A DNA stretch of 8,509 nucleotides from CAJXII01 sp965242915 (GCA_965242915.1 CBDETN010000003.1:1-8509); one strand, 5' to 3'. Numbered from the stretch's first letter, positions 1 through 6,128 are shown. Program-made: numbers and translations. Notes: generated from the sequence alone by a model not told the origin.

Positions 1-351
1 ACTGAAATGTATTCTAATTCAATATATTCATCATTGATACCACCACCAGAATGAATTTTCATACTTTCATCAATAATTGCAAAATACATATATTGTTTTG
101 CTCCACTAACTCCAACATTAGTAAAAAAAGATGTAATTTTAGTTATATCTTGAAGTTGTACATCATAGCCACACTCTTCATCAATTTCTTCTTTTACAAT
201 TTGAGATAAAGACAAGTCCTTGTCAATAATACCTGCACATAATTCATATGTAACTTTATGAGTATTGTTATTTACAAATACTTCTGGACGAAATTGTTTA
301 ACAATCAAAAAAGCATTTTTTGTTTTATGATAAAGTAATACAGAAATACTA
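1..351 (-). pseudogene. Nudix hydrolase, C-terminal part (interrupted by IS630 element; runs off the window)
   Basis: Read on the minus strand from the insertion junction, the frame is open to the window edge (about 116 codons). It starts with S-I-S-V-L-L-Y-H and contains VKQFRP, TYELCAGIIDKD and a Nudix box ending EEIDEECGY. This closely resembles the NUDT14/ADP-sugar pyrophosphatase branch (VKQFRPAVY, YELCAGIVDK, WEECGY), which hydrolyses nucleoside-diphosphate sugars to sugar phosphate and NMP using Mg2+ held by the EExxEE glutamates. Those glutamates are present. The gene's first 43 codons lie on the other side of the IS (1522-1651), and joining the parts across one TA copy restores ...SYD-SISVLLYH... 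in frame. The fragment is inactive unless it is translated from a start inside the IS end. The family call is firm; the exact substrate is inferred. Confidence 0.85.
350..351. repeat. TA target-site duplication, left copy
   Basis: A TA dinucleotide directly abuts the left inverted repeat and is repeated at 1522-1523. IS630/Tc1-type elements insert at TA and duplicate it. Removing the element plus one TA restores an uninterrupted Nudix reading frame, which fixes the element ends to the base. Confidence 0.9.
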
Positions 352-374
352 AGTAGTACCAAAGAATTAAACAT
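352..374 (+). repeat. IS630 element left inverted repeat (23 bp)
   Basis: Perfectly complementary to 1499-1521. The outer end reads agtagtacc and the match stops after base 374. Reading outward on the minus strand, the repeat contains an ATG (374-372) in frame with the Nudix fragment. Confidence 0.93.
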
Positions 375-432
375 ATTTTAAAATTTATTAATTTTAGTAA
401 TAATATAACAAGTAATTAAATATAACTTATGC

Positions 433-438
433 TATAAT
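433..438 (+). promoter_or_regulatory. Possible -10 box for the IS630 transposase
   Basis: TATAAT lies only 5 bases before the ATG at 444, so a transcript from it would be leaderless or nearly so. There is no clear -35 and no ribosome binding site between it and the start. In DNA this AT-rich a chance match is quite possible. Confidence 0.35.
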
Positions 439-443
439 ACAGT

Positions 444-1499
444 ATGAAAAATATAACAAACTTAACACAAAAAACAATAGAGAAATTACAGGATATAATT
501 AAATATGAACCAAAATATAGACCTAGAAAAAGGGCAGAAGCAATATTGCTTAGCCATAAAGGTAAAACTGTAAAAGAGATTGTAAATATACTTGATATAA
601 AAAACAGGCATTGTACGAATGGTTTAAAAAATATGAAGAGGATGGAGTTGAAGGAGTATATGATAAAGGTGGGAAAGGTAGAAAGTTATCTCTTGGAAAT
701 ATTAAAATTGATGATATAAAAGCTATTGCAATAAATTGTCCATCAGTACCTATTGTCAATGCAAAATTAAGAGAAAAGTTCAATGTAATAGTATCAAACG
801 AAACCGTAAGAACTTTTTTAAAAAATAATAGGATTGAGTTATACAAGAGTAAAAAAAGTACCACCAAAGAAACCAAATAAAGAACTTTATGATACAGTTG
901 TATCGAAAATTATTCGTTATGAAAAGCTAGAAGAAAAGGGAAAGATTGATATATACAGGTTTGATGAGAGTGGATTCTCACCTACATCTAATTGTCTTTA
1001 TTTATGGTCAGAAGTAAATAATACTGCAACAGTTAAAACACTATCTATAAAAAGGATTAATGTACTTGGTTTTCTTAGTAGAAAGAATAAACTTAAGTCA
1101 TATATTGCTGATGGTAAAGTTAATAGCGATAAAGTAATAGAGGTGTTTGATGATTTTACGTTAACCTTAGAAAAACAAACTATAGTCATTTTAGATAATG
1201 CAAGTTATCATAAATCTAAAAAATTTAAATCTAATATTGGAAAATGGGCAAGAAGAGGTTTGACGCTATTATATCTACCGCCATATTCACCACAATTAAA
1301 TATCATAGAGATTCTATGGAAATTTATGAAATATTATTGGATTGAATATACTGCATATTTAAGTTATAACAATTTACTTGAATATGTTAAAAAAGTATTT
1401 GATAATTATGGAAGCAGTCAATATAAAATCAATTTTGGACTTTTAAAAGAAACTATTTTTGTAACTAAATTGTTGCCATATTATATAGTTGATAATTAA
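444..1499 (+). pseudogene. IS630-family transposase, three frames (frameshifted or slippage-dependent)
   Basis: The coding segments join into a 351-residue DDE transposase. Segment one is 444 to about 604 (MKNITNLTQKTIEKL..., N-terminal helix-turn-helix). Segment two is about 605-850 (QALYEWFKKYEEDG..., second HTH with the SNETVRTFLKNN helix). Segment three is about 851-1499 (KKVPPKKPNKELYD..., catalytic domain). The acidic residues sit in FDESGF, VILDNASYHKS and PPYSPQLNIIEILW, the classic IS630 D, D, E positions. Getting from one to two needs a -1 shift at an A-AAA-AAC heptamer (599-605). Getting from two to three needs a +1 shift, or one A fewer, in the A7 run at 851-857. The shifts cancel, so total length is normal. 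Without both, only a short N-terminal peptide is made. Programmed frameshifting is known in some IS630 elements, but two opposite shifts in homopolymers also fit sequencing error. The last codon runs into the right inverted repeat. Confidence 0.85.
599..605 (+). promoter_or_regulatory. A-AAA-AAC slippery heptamer, candidate -1 frameshift site in IS630 transposase
   Basis: The heptamer has the right phase (X XXY YYZ) in the first transposase frame. A -1 slip here yields ...LDIKKQALYEWF..., continuing the helix-turn-helix domain without a gap. The alternative is one lost A from an original A7 run. Confidence 0.5.
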
Positions 1500-1521
1500 T
1501 GTTTAATTCTTTGGTACTACT
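1499..1521 (-). repeat. IS630 element right inverted repeat (23 bp)
   Basis: Perfect inverse of 352-374. It overlaps the last base of the transposase stop codon and is followed by the second TA copy at 1522-1523. Confidence 0.93.
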
Positions 1522-1651
1522 TATCATAAGATTTTACAGCTTCCCAAGTTTTTTCTATAGAATTTTGTATATAATTTATTCTAATTGGTTTTACAAATTT
1601 TGGATTTTTTAATTCTACACACGATAAATTATATATTTGTAAATTTTTCAT
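1522..1651 (-). pseudogene. Nudix hydrolase, N-terminal part (cut by IS630 element)
   Basis: The minus-strand ATG at 1651 has AGGA five bases upstream. It encodes 43 native residues, MKNLQIYNLSCVELKNPKF to ...EKTWEAVKSYD, then reads one Lys and a TAG (1519-1517) inside the IS. The EKTW...D segment matches the start of NUDT14-type proteins, just before the VLLYH strand found at 1-351. The parts are colinear and joinable across one TA. Alone, this piece lacks the Nudix box and cannot be catalytic. Confidence 0.85.
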
Positions 1652-1750
1652 AAATATCCTATTTTTAAATTAAATATTATTATATCATCTCTTATATAAT
1701 TTAAGTATAAATTATATAAAATGTGAAATCATTATAATAAAGGATATTTT
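1652..1750. promoter_or_regulatory. Divergent promoter region between the Nudix gene and the 1751 gene
   Basis: This 99-base AT-rich spacer separates two divergent genes. It holds AGGAT before the Nudix ATG on the minus strand and AAAGGAT (from 1739) about 6 bases before ATG 1751 on the plus strand. TATA-like boxes occur at about 1713-1720 (tatataaa) and 1733-1738 (tataat). The second is too close to the ribosome binding site to be the main -10 for the 1751 gene. Confidence 0.45.
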
Positions 1751-2374
1751 ATGTCATTACAAAATAGAGTTAATCCAATGGGAGAATTAGAAGCCGTAAG
1801 ATCAAGAGGTTCATTTCTTGGAAACCGTGGGATTATTCATAATGAAGAAAAAGAAATTGTATCACCCTTTAAAATCAAAGGATGGGTAACTTGTCAATTA
1901 GAATTTAAAGGTAGAAAAAGAGAATTAATGGCAAAGGGAAGATATACAGAATTATTTTTCTTAGATGAAGCCACAGCATTTTCAGCAGGACATCGTCCTT
2001 GTGCAGAATGTAGAAGACCAAGATATAAAGAATTTAAAAAAAAATGGTTAGAAGCAAATAAAAATCTATTAACAGATGATTCAATAAGTATAGCAAATAT
2101 TGATAAAATTATTCATCAAGATAGAATTAATAAAAAACAAAAAGTTACATATCAAGAAAAAATGAATTTATTACCAAAAGGTACAATGATACAAATTGAT
2201 TCTATTGATTATTTGATTTGGAATAATAAAATATTCAAATGGACATTTGAGGGTTATGAAACTACAAATATAAATATTAGAAATATTGAGGTTATCGTGC
2301 TAACACCAAAATCATATGTTGAAATGTTCAAAAAAGGATTTGTACCTACAGTACATAATAGTTTAGAAAATTAA
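1751..2374 (+). CDS. Conserved protein of unknown function with Ada-like Cys motif
   Basis: 207 residues, ATG with AGGA about 6 bases upstream, no frame breaks. I recognise the family as a widespread conserved protein without an assigned function. The N-terminus has NRVNPMGE and RGSFLGNRG. A central block GRYTELFFLDEAT is followed by AGHRPCAECRRPRYKEF (about residues 79-95). That block resembles the end of the Ada zinc-binding domain (FF...EAxxxGxRPCxxCxP), with Cys in a CxxC pair and a further Cys in WVTCQLEF. A metal-binding or nucleic-acid-related role is therefore possible, but this is inference from a short motif. The C-terminal half (about 110-207) is Lys/Ile-rich with no motif I can name. 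It stands alone: the next gene downstream has its own -10-like sequence and ribosome binding site. Confidence 0.8.
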   Translation: MSLQNRVNPMGELEAVRSRGSFLGNRGIIHNEEKEIVSPFKIKGWVTCQLEFKGRKRELMAKGRYTELFFLDEATAFSAGHRPCAECRRPRYKEFKKKWLEANKNLLTDDSISIANIDKIIHQDRINKKQKVTYQEKMNLLPKGTMIQIDSIDYLIWNNKIFKWTFEGYETTNINIRNIEVIVLTPKSYVEMFKKGFVPTVHNSLEN

Positions 2375-2396
2375 ACAATGTTAAAATATATTTTGA

Positions 2397-2402
2397 TATA
2401 AT
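2397..2402 (+). promoter_or_regulatory. Likely -10 box for the antitoxin-like gene
   Basis: TATAAT lies 29 bases before ATG 2432, a normal spacing for a short leader, in an AT-rich setting without a clear -35. It is followed by TTGGAG (2420-2425), a ribosome binding site 6 bases before ATG 2432. That site favours the ATG over the in-frame TTG at 2420. Confidence 0.5.
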
Positions 2403-2431
2403 AAAGTATAAATAAATTATTGGAGTTCATT

Positions 2432-2688
2432 ATGCAAACAATGGCAGTACAAATTCAAGATAACTATGTACAAAACTTTATGAGTTATGTTAATGAACAT
2501 AGTTCAAACATAACTGTATCAAAAGATAAAAACTTGGAACTTGACCCGTATTTTATGAGAGACAAAAACAACTACAACAAGATATTGAAGATATTGATAA
2601 TAGTAAAGCAGAAATGTTATCATCAGAACAATTTGATATTGAAATGGATATTTTTTTTAAAGACCTAAAATCAAATGCAAATATCTAA
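2432..2688 (+). pseudogene. RelB-like antitoxin, one-base frameshift, toxin gene absent
   Basis: The first frame (MQTMAVQIQDNYVQNFMSYV...) runs to about 2553, then continues one frame back as YERQKQLQQDIEDIDNSKA...FFKDLKSNANI to the stop at 2686-2688, about 86 residues in all. The break is in a T4 run (2551-2554): one more T restores ELDPYFYERQKQL. That segment is the hallmark, as I recall it, of short antitoxins paired with RelE/ParE toxins in Campylobacterota. The N-terminus would bind DNA and the C-terminus would wrap the toxin. As written, translation leaves the conserved frame and ends at about residue 78. A toxin gene would normally follow at once, but the IS4-like element begins 10 bases after the stop and no toxin appears beyond it. 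Confidence 0.65.
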
Positions 2689-2697
2689 ACTAAGAAG

Positions 2698-2717
2698 CTT
2701 AACTTTCGCACCTAAAA
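2698..2717. repeat. IS4-like element inverted repeat, left in window
   Basis: Perfect inverse of 4255-4274. It contains the transposase stop codon (2701-2699, minus strand). The match ends at 2697, where g is opposed by t at 4275. Confidence 0.9.
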
Positions 2718-4062
2718 CCAAGCAATTTAGCAGTCACATCCTTTAAAGTATCAATGATAGTGGTAAAATCATCATTTCTATTGATTACTTCTTCTATTTG
2801 TGCTATTTCATCAAGTATAGCTATAAATGTTTGCATAGCAATTGCTAGAGTATGAAGTTCACATTCTAAATCTTTAAATAATCCACCAATTGTTTTAGGT
2901 TCATGACTGATACGATTGATATAACTGACAATATTATATGTAAAAAACGATAGTGTAATTCTAGCTATTAGTGCTTCATAGATTCTATTTTCTTCTTTAC
3001 CAAATCCAAAGTGTTCGCGAAGTTCTTTGTAGCCTTGCTCTATATCCCATCTTCTTCTATAAGTATCAATAATAACTTCATCACTAATATCTAAATCAGT
3101 AGATATTATAGGTATTAATTTCTCTTGCGTTTTTAAAAATACTATCTTAACCTTACTGGCTTTTTTATGTTCAACTACTACTGAAAAGTATTTATATTTA
3201 ATTTTTTACCATAAGTACTAGACTTGATATTTTTTAATTTCTTAGACTTTTCATAGATACCATTAAGAGTTTTTCTCTCCCCAATAAAGTTCCATATTTT
3301 ATTATTGTTTGCTACTCTTGTAATAACTTTTAATCCTAAATCATTCATCTCTTTTATAAATGAAGGTTTAGAGTACCAACTATCGATAAGTAGATAATCA
3401 GCATATATACCGCTATTCACAGCTCTTTTAATCATATCTATAGCTATTTGTGATTTACCTTTTAATGTTTCTAATCTTCTCTTATGAGCATTAGTTCTAG
3501 TATCAATAATATTTTTAAAATTATCTATTATTACTCTTGCATATTTATTTGTAACAATTGCAAAGTCTAACATAAAGTTAGAGAAACCATCACTATAATT
3601 AAGAGACACAACATTAATACCTCTTACTGTTCGTTTCTCTTTATTACTCCATAAATAATCACAGCTACCCTCTATATTTTTACCAACTTTCCCCTCTATG
3701 GTGTCATCAATAATAAAAACTCTTATAGCTTTACTATCTTGTACCTTATGAAGTAATTTAAGTATCTTTAATGTTGATAACGATAACAGTTTTCGCCAAT
3801 TGTAACTAGAGTTACTTAGCAACCTGTAGTAAATATCTTTTTTTAAACTATCATCGCTTTGATTTATAAATGTTGATACTTTCTTATTCATCACAAGCAT
3901 ATATACAAAGTGAATAACTACCATATAAACACTTACTCCATCTTTTTTAGTGAAATTACTTTGTGATAAAATTGTTTTTATATTTAATATTTGCATTGTC
4001 TTGTATATTGGATTTTTTAACTTATCATTTATTACATTAGTTATTTTTTCTTTAATATTCAT
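2699..4062 (-). pseudogene. IS4-like DDE transposase, single frameshift
   Basis: The start is ATG 4062 with AAGGAG 8 bases upstream (an in-frame TTG at 4065 is less likely). The first frame runs about 294 residues to a stop at 3180-3178. The conserved frame continues from the A6 run (plus-strand T6, 3202-3207) as KIKYKYFSVVVEHKK... to a TAA in the terminal repeat. Adding one A gives a protein of about 455 residues with no other break. Catalytic residues fit the IS4 pattern: Asp119/Asp120 in VFIIDDT, Asp227 in LLIDSWYS, and the Glu in YRRRWDIEQGYKEL, close to the Y(2)R(3)E(6)K signature with Arg at the last position. As sequenced, the Glu-bearing C-terminal third is lost, so the protein should be inactive unless slippage or a sequencing error explains the break. 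Confidence 0.85.
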
Positions 4063-4254
4063 CAATAAATCTCCTTAGTTTGATAGGCATATTATAACTA
4101 AACCACAGTGTTTAAAGGCTTTATAAGTACATTTATCAGGAGAAAATTGAAAGATTATTTTTTATATTTATATTTAAAATATAAATGTATATAGCAATGA
4201 CAATTAAAAGACTTTGTTTGACAATTAATGGTTTAGTTGATGATTTTTAGGTTA
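4063..4254 (-). promoter_or_regulatory. IS4-like element leader: RBS, -10-like box, AT-only palindrome; no gene
   Basis: On the minus strand AAGGAG (4076-4071) precedes the transposase ATG, and TATAAT (4096-4091) lies upstream of it as a probable -10. A 10-bp perfect A/T palindrome with a 1-base centre spans 4166-4186. Nothing here looks coding on either strand. Confidence 0.4.
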
Positions 4255-4274
4255 TTTTAGGTGCGAAAGTTAAG
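4255..4274. repeat. IS4-like element inverted repeat, right in window
   Basis: Perfect inverse of 2698-2717. It directly abuts the stop codon of the XRE regulator gene (4277-4275). Confidence 0.9.
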
Positions 4275-4562
4275 TTATTTATTTGTAGCAGTTTGTAAAA
4301 AATTATTAAAAAATCTTTCTCTACTATTTTTTGTATCGTTAAAAAGTATTTGTTCTTCTATACCTAAAGCATCTGATATATAAGGAATAAGTTCTATAGC
4401 TATACTTATTCTTCCTGCTAAATAACCATAAATAGTTTTTTCACTAGGAGCTTCACCTGTAGTTTTTAATCTTGGTTCTAGATTTCTAAGTCTTATGGCA
4501 AATTCTCGTTTAGAAATATTTTGTTCTTTTAGTATTTTATCAATTTTCTCATACACTTCCAT
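4275..4562 (-). CDS. XRE-family helix-turn-helix regulator (possibly C-terminally truncated)
   Basis: 95 residues, ATG 4562 with AGGAGA 5 bases upstream. The N-terminal half is a Cro/C1-type DNA-binding domain: YEKIDKILKEQNISKREFAIRL, then PSEKTIYGYLAGRISIAIELI, then ISDALGIEEQILFND. This is the pattern of short regulators common in Arcobacter relatives, which as I recall extend further than here. The stop codon abuts the inverted repeat of the IS4-like element, so the tail beyond NNFLQTATNK may have been removed with the lost flank. It is divergent from the lipoprotein gene at 4698 across 135 bases rich in palindromes, the usual arrangement for a regulator acting on itself and its neighbour. 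DNA binding is well supported; the target is inferred. Confidence 0.82.
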   Translation of the reverse strand: MEVYEKIDKILKEQNISKREFAIRLRNLEPRLKTTGEAPSEKTIYGYLAGRISIAIELIPYISDALGIEEQILFNDTKNSRERFFNNFLQTATNK

Positions 4563-4697
4563 AAATTCTCCTAATAAGAGAATTTTAACAACTTTTTGTT
4601 AACTGTAAGAAGAATTTTTTAAGTTAACTTATAGTAGAATTCTATTTGATGCATTTCGGTAAAAATAGTTAATTAACATTTTAAATAGGAGAAAGTA
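4563..4697. promoter_or_regulatory. Divergent promoter/operator region with four palindromes
   Basis: The region between the XRE gene and the lipoprotein gene holds: an inverted repeat ttaacaa/ttgttaa (4585-4602, 4-base spacer); the perfect 12-mer TAAGTTAACTTA (4620-4631); TAGAATTCTA (4635-4644); and GTTAATTAAC (4668-4677). Three share a TTAAC half-site. -10-like boxes overlap the 12-mer on both strands (TATAGT at 4630-4635 plus; TATAAG at 4633-4628 minus). AGGAGA boxes serve both genes. This is a plausible XRE operator array, though AT-rich DNA makes short palindromes common. Confidence 0.55.
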
Positions 4698-5954
4698 ATG
4701 AAAAAAGAAATTTTAGTTTTAGTTTTGGTATTGTCCTCTTTGTTATTAGTAGGTTGTGGAGGAGGTGGAGGATCTCAAAGCACAACAACATCAGTAAACC
4801 AGATTACAGGTTATTTTATAGATAGCCCAGTATCTGGTTTAACTTATGAAACAAAGTTGAAAAAAGGTGTTACTGGTTCTGATGGTTCTTTTACTTATAG
4901 TCCAAGTGATCCAACTATAATTTTCAAGCTAGGAAGTATAGAATTAGGAACTATAAATATAAAAGATTTAAATAGTGATAATAAACTCTTTATTCAAGAT
5001 TTAGCAGGAGTTAGTAGAGATTCTATTGATAATGAAAAAGTATTAAAAATTGCAATGTTTTTACAATCTTTAGATACAGGTGAAAATCCAAATGCAATTA
5101 CCTTAAAGCAAACAGACTTAGATAAGTTTACAGAATCAAAAAGTATAGATGATATTGATATCGTAAAAGAATTAAAATCTATAGCTATAAAACCAAAACC
5201 TCTAAGTGAAGTTAAAAAACATTTAAATAATACAATAAAAAAATATCACGAAGCAAATACAATAACAGAAATATCACATAATGGATATGAATATAAAATA
5301 GTAACGTCACCAATCACAAATAAAAGATGGTTAGATAGAAACTTAGGAGCAAGTGCAGTTTGTACAAAAAGTATAGATGATAAAAGTGAAGGTTTTACAA
5401 ACGAAAGCTACGTAACATCTCAAGAAGATTGTTTTGGAGACTTATATCAATGGGGAAGACTTAAAGATGGGCATGAGCAAAGAGACTCAAACATTATAAG
5501 TTCAATAGCATCAAATATTGTAAATGTAGGAATTAATTTTATAAAAGGTGATGAATCTTTATTTGATTGGACAAATAAAGATAATAATGGAGCATTAAGA
5601 TTTGCACAATGGAGTAAAACAGATGGAACATCGATTTGTCCGATAGGATTTAGAGTACCTACATCAATAGAGTTATATAGGGAAACTGTATCTTATACAG
5701 GAACAAATGATGAAAGTATAGGAAAAGTAAAAGTAGAAAATAGAGATACAGCATTTAAGAATTTTTTAAGATTTCCTGTCGCAGGGCAACGCAATTGGGG
5801 TGGTTCTTTGAATAATGAGGGTAAAGACGGCTACGTGTGGTCAAATTCTGTCGTTGACAGTCTCGTTAGGAACGTGTACTTCGAGTATAGCGGCGCTTAC
5901 GGGGATTATTACGACCGATCTGGTGGTTTTTCAGTTCGTTGTGTGGAAGATTAG
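4698..5954 (+). CDS. Surface lipoprotein with FISUMP/C-type-lectin-like domain; probable DGR target
   Basis: 418 residues, ATG with AGGAG 6 bases upstream. Residues 1-20 are a lipoprotein signal (MKKEI, hydrophobic core, lipobox LLVGC with Cys20), then a Gly-rich linker. Residues about 36-85 form a small beta-type surface domain (GYFIDSPVSGLTYET, GSDGSFTY, FKLGSIELG). About 100-185 is a helical, charged spacer. About 188-418 is a FISUMP-type domain: NKRWLDRNLGAS, CFGDLYQWGR, ICPIGFRVPTSIEL, then RFPVAGQRNW, GYVWSNSV and the terminal GFSVRCVED. FISUMP domains adopt a C-type-lectin/FGE-like fold and are recurrent variable proteins of diversity-generating retroelements. The last 55 or so codons show the composition shift expected of a variable repeat (see 5778-5951). 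The likely role is display of a variable ligand-binding face on the cell surface; the ligand is unknown. It is divergent from the XRE regulator and is followed by a hairpin terminator. Confidence 0.88.
   Translation: MKKEILVLVLVLSSLLLVGCGGGGGSQSTTTSVNQITGYFIDSPVSGLTYETKLKKGVTGSDGSFTYSPSDPTIIFKLGSIELGTINIKDLNSDNKLFIQDLAGVSRDSIDNEKVLKIAMFLQSLDTGENPNAITLKQTDLDKFTESKSIDDIDIVKELKSIAIKPKPLSEVKKHLNNTIKKYHEANTITEISHNGYEYKIVTSPITNKRWLDRNLGASAVCTKSIDDKSEGFTNESYVTSQEDCFGDLYQWGRLKDGHEQRDSNIISSIASNIVNVGINFIKGDESLFDWTNKDNNGALRFAQWSKTDGTSICPIGFRVPTSIELYRETVSYTGTNDESIGKVKVENRDTAFKNFLRFPVAGQRNWGGSLNNEGKDGYVWSNSVVDSLVRNVYFEYSGAYGDYYDRSGGFSVRCVED
5778..5951 (+). other. Probable DGR variable repeat (VR) in the lipoprotein gene
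   Basis: This block encodes VAGQRNWGGSLNNEG through GGFSVRCVED. By hand count of 5821-5940, A is 24 of 120 and G+C is 57 of 120. The 60 bases at 5701-5760 have only 16 G+C and roughly half A. Between 5847 and 5927 most codons are NNY (GTC, GTT, GAC, AGT, CTC, GTT, AAC, TAC, TTC, TAT, AGC and so on), as expected if AAC/AAT codons of a template had their adenines randomised while C and T stayed fixed. The protein aligns by eye with typical FISUMP variable ends (AG.RN...GSLNN.G..G..WSS.V, ending GFSVRC). The 3' end (ttttcagttcgttgtgtg) is the likely invariant anchor. The exact borders need the template repeat, which is not in the window. Confidence 0.75.
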
Positions 5955-5975
5955 ATAATAAAAATTTTATTATCT
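5953..5975 (+). terminator. Hairpin terminator after the lipoprotein gene
   Basis: A perfect 11-bp inverted repeat (agataataaaa / ttttattatct) with a 1-base centre overlaps the TAG stop and is followed by a T-rich tract (tttct). It fits a factor-independent terminator, although the stem is almost all A/T. DGR variable repeats are often followed by a hairpin that promotes homing, so this element could instead serve that role. Confidence 0.5.
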
Positions 5976-6128
5976 TTTCTTGAAGCTTTAGCTTCTACTC
6001 CTTTTTGGCACGAAGAGCTAAATTTTTTAGAATGATACCTCGATCTTAATCGGGGTATCTGTTCAAGATTTAGTTTTTCTAAGGTTTGGAGTTGTAACCT
6101 AAATCAAGACACAGAAATTAAACAATTA
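5976..6128. other. Non-coding stretch with strong hairpins, no gene seen
   Basis: Between the lipoprotein terminator and the IS256-type remnant I find no open frame with a start and ribosome binding site. It contains a short hairpin gaagc-ttta-gcttc (5982-5995), a strong hairpin at 6034-6059, and a longer-range inverted repeat gatttag/ctaaatc (6067-6073 and 6099-6105). It could be the 3' flank of the DGR target or a small structured RNA; the sequence does not decide. Confidence 0.4.
6034..6059. repeat. 11-bp stem, 4-base loop hairpin (gatacctcgat / atcggggtatc)
   Basis: The arms gatacctcgat and atcggggtatc pair fully, with one T-G wobble in RNA, around the loop ctta. It is more GC-rich than its surroundings. 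There is no T tract right after it on either strand, so it is not a standard terminator. It lies about 80 bases downstream of the variable repeat. Confidence 0.65.

Larger units (their letters stand above)
352..1521 (+). mobile_element. IS630-family insertion sequence, 1170 bp, complete ends
   Basis: The element is bounded by perfect 23-bp inverted repeats (agtagtaccaaagaatta..., 352-374 and 1499-1521) and flanked by a TA duplication. It carries one transposase gene with the IS630 DDE signature, split over three reading frames. It sits inside the Nudix gene in opposite orientation to it. Intact ends and an exact target duplication indicate a recent insertion, which contrasts with the frame breaks in its transposase. 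Confidence 0.93.
2698..4274 (-). mobile_element. IS4-like insertion sequence, 1577 bp
   Basis: Perfect 20-bp terminal inverted repeats (cttaactttcgcacctaaaa at 2698-2717, inverse at 4255-4274) enclose one transposase gene on the minus strand and a 190-base non-coding leader. The transposase stop codon lies inside the left repeat. I see no direct repeat in the flanks (ctaagaag before, ttatttat after), although IS4-type elements normally duplicate around 10 bases. That suggests rearrangement at one end after insertion. Confidence 0.85.

Noticed and set aside
550..876. Open frame on the minus strand across the IS630 transposase
   Set aside because: It is a shadow of the transposase coding strand: hydrophobic F/L/S-rich product, no ribosome binding site, no recognisable domain.
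998..1189. Second small minus-strand open frame in the IS630 element
   Set aside because: Antisense to the catalytic domain of the transposase, with no start signals.
2688..4285. Target-site duplication of the IS4-like element
   Set aside because: Flanks ctaagaag and ttatttat do not match at any offset I tried within a dozen bases.
6034..6080. Possible tRNA (hairpin followed by GTTCAAGA)
   Set aside because: No acceptor stem, and the sequences around GTTCAAGA do not pair as a T-arm.
5976..6128. DGR template repeat near the variable repeat
   Set aside because: No stretch here, or elsewhere in the window, resembles the 3' anchor ttttcagttcgttgtgtg or the GSLNN-encoding segment.
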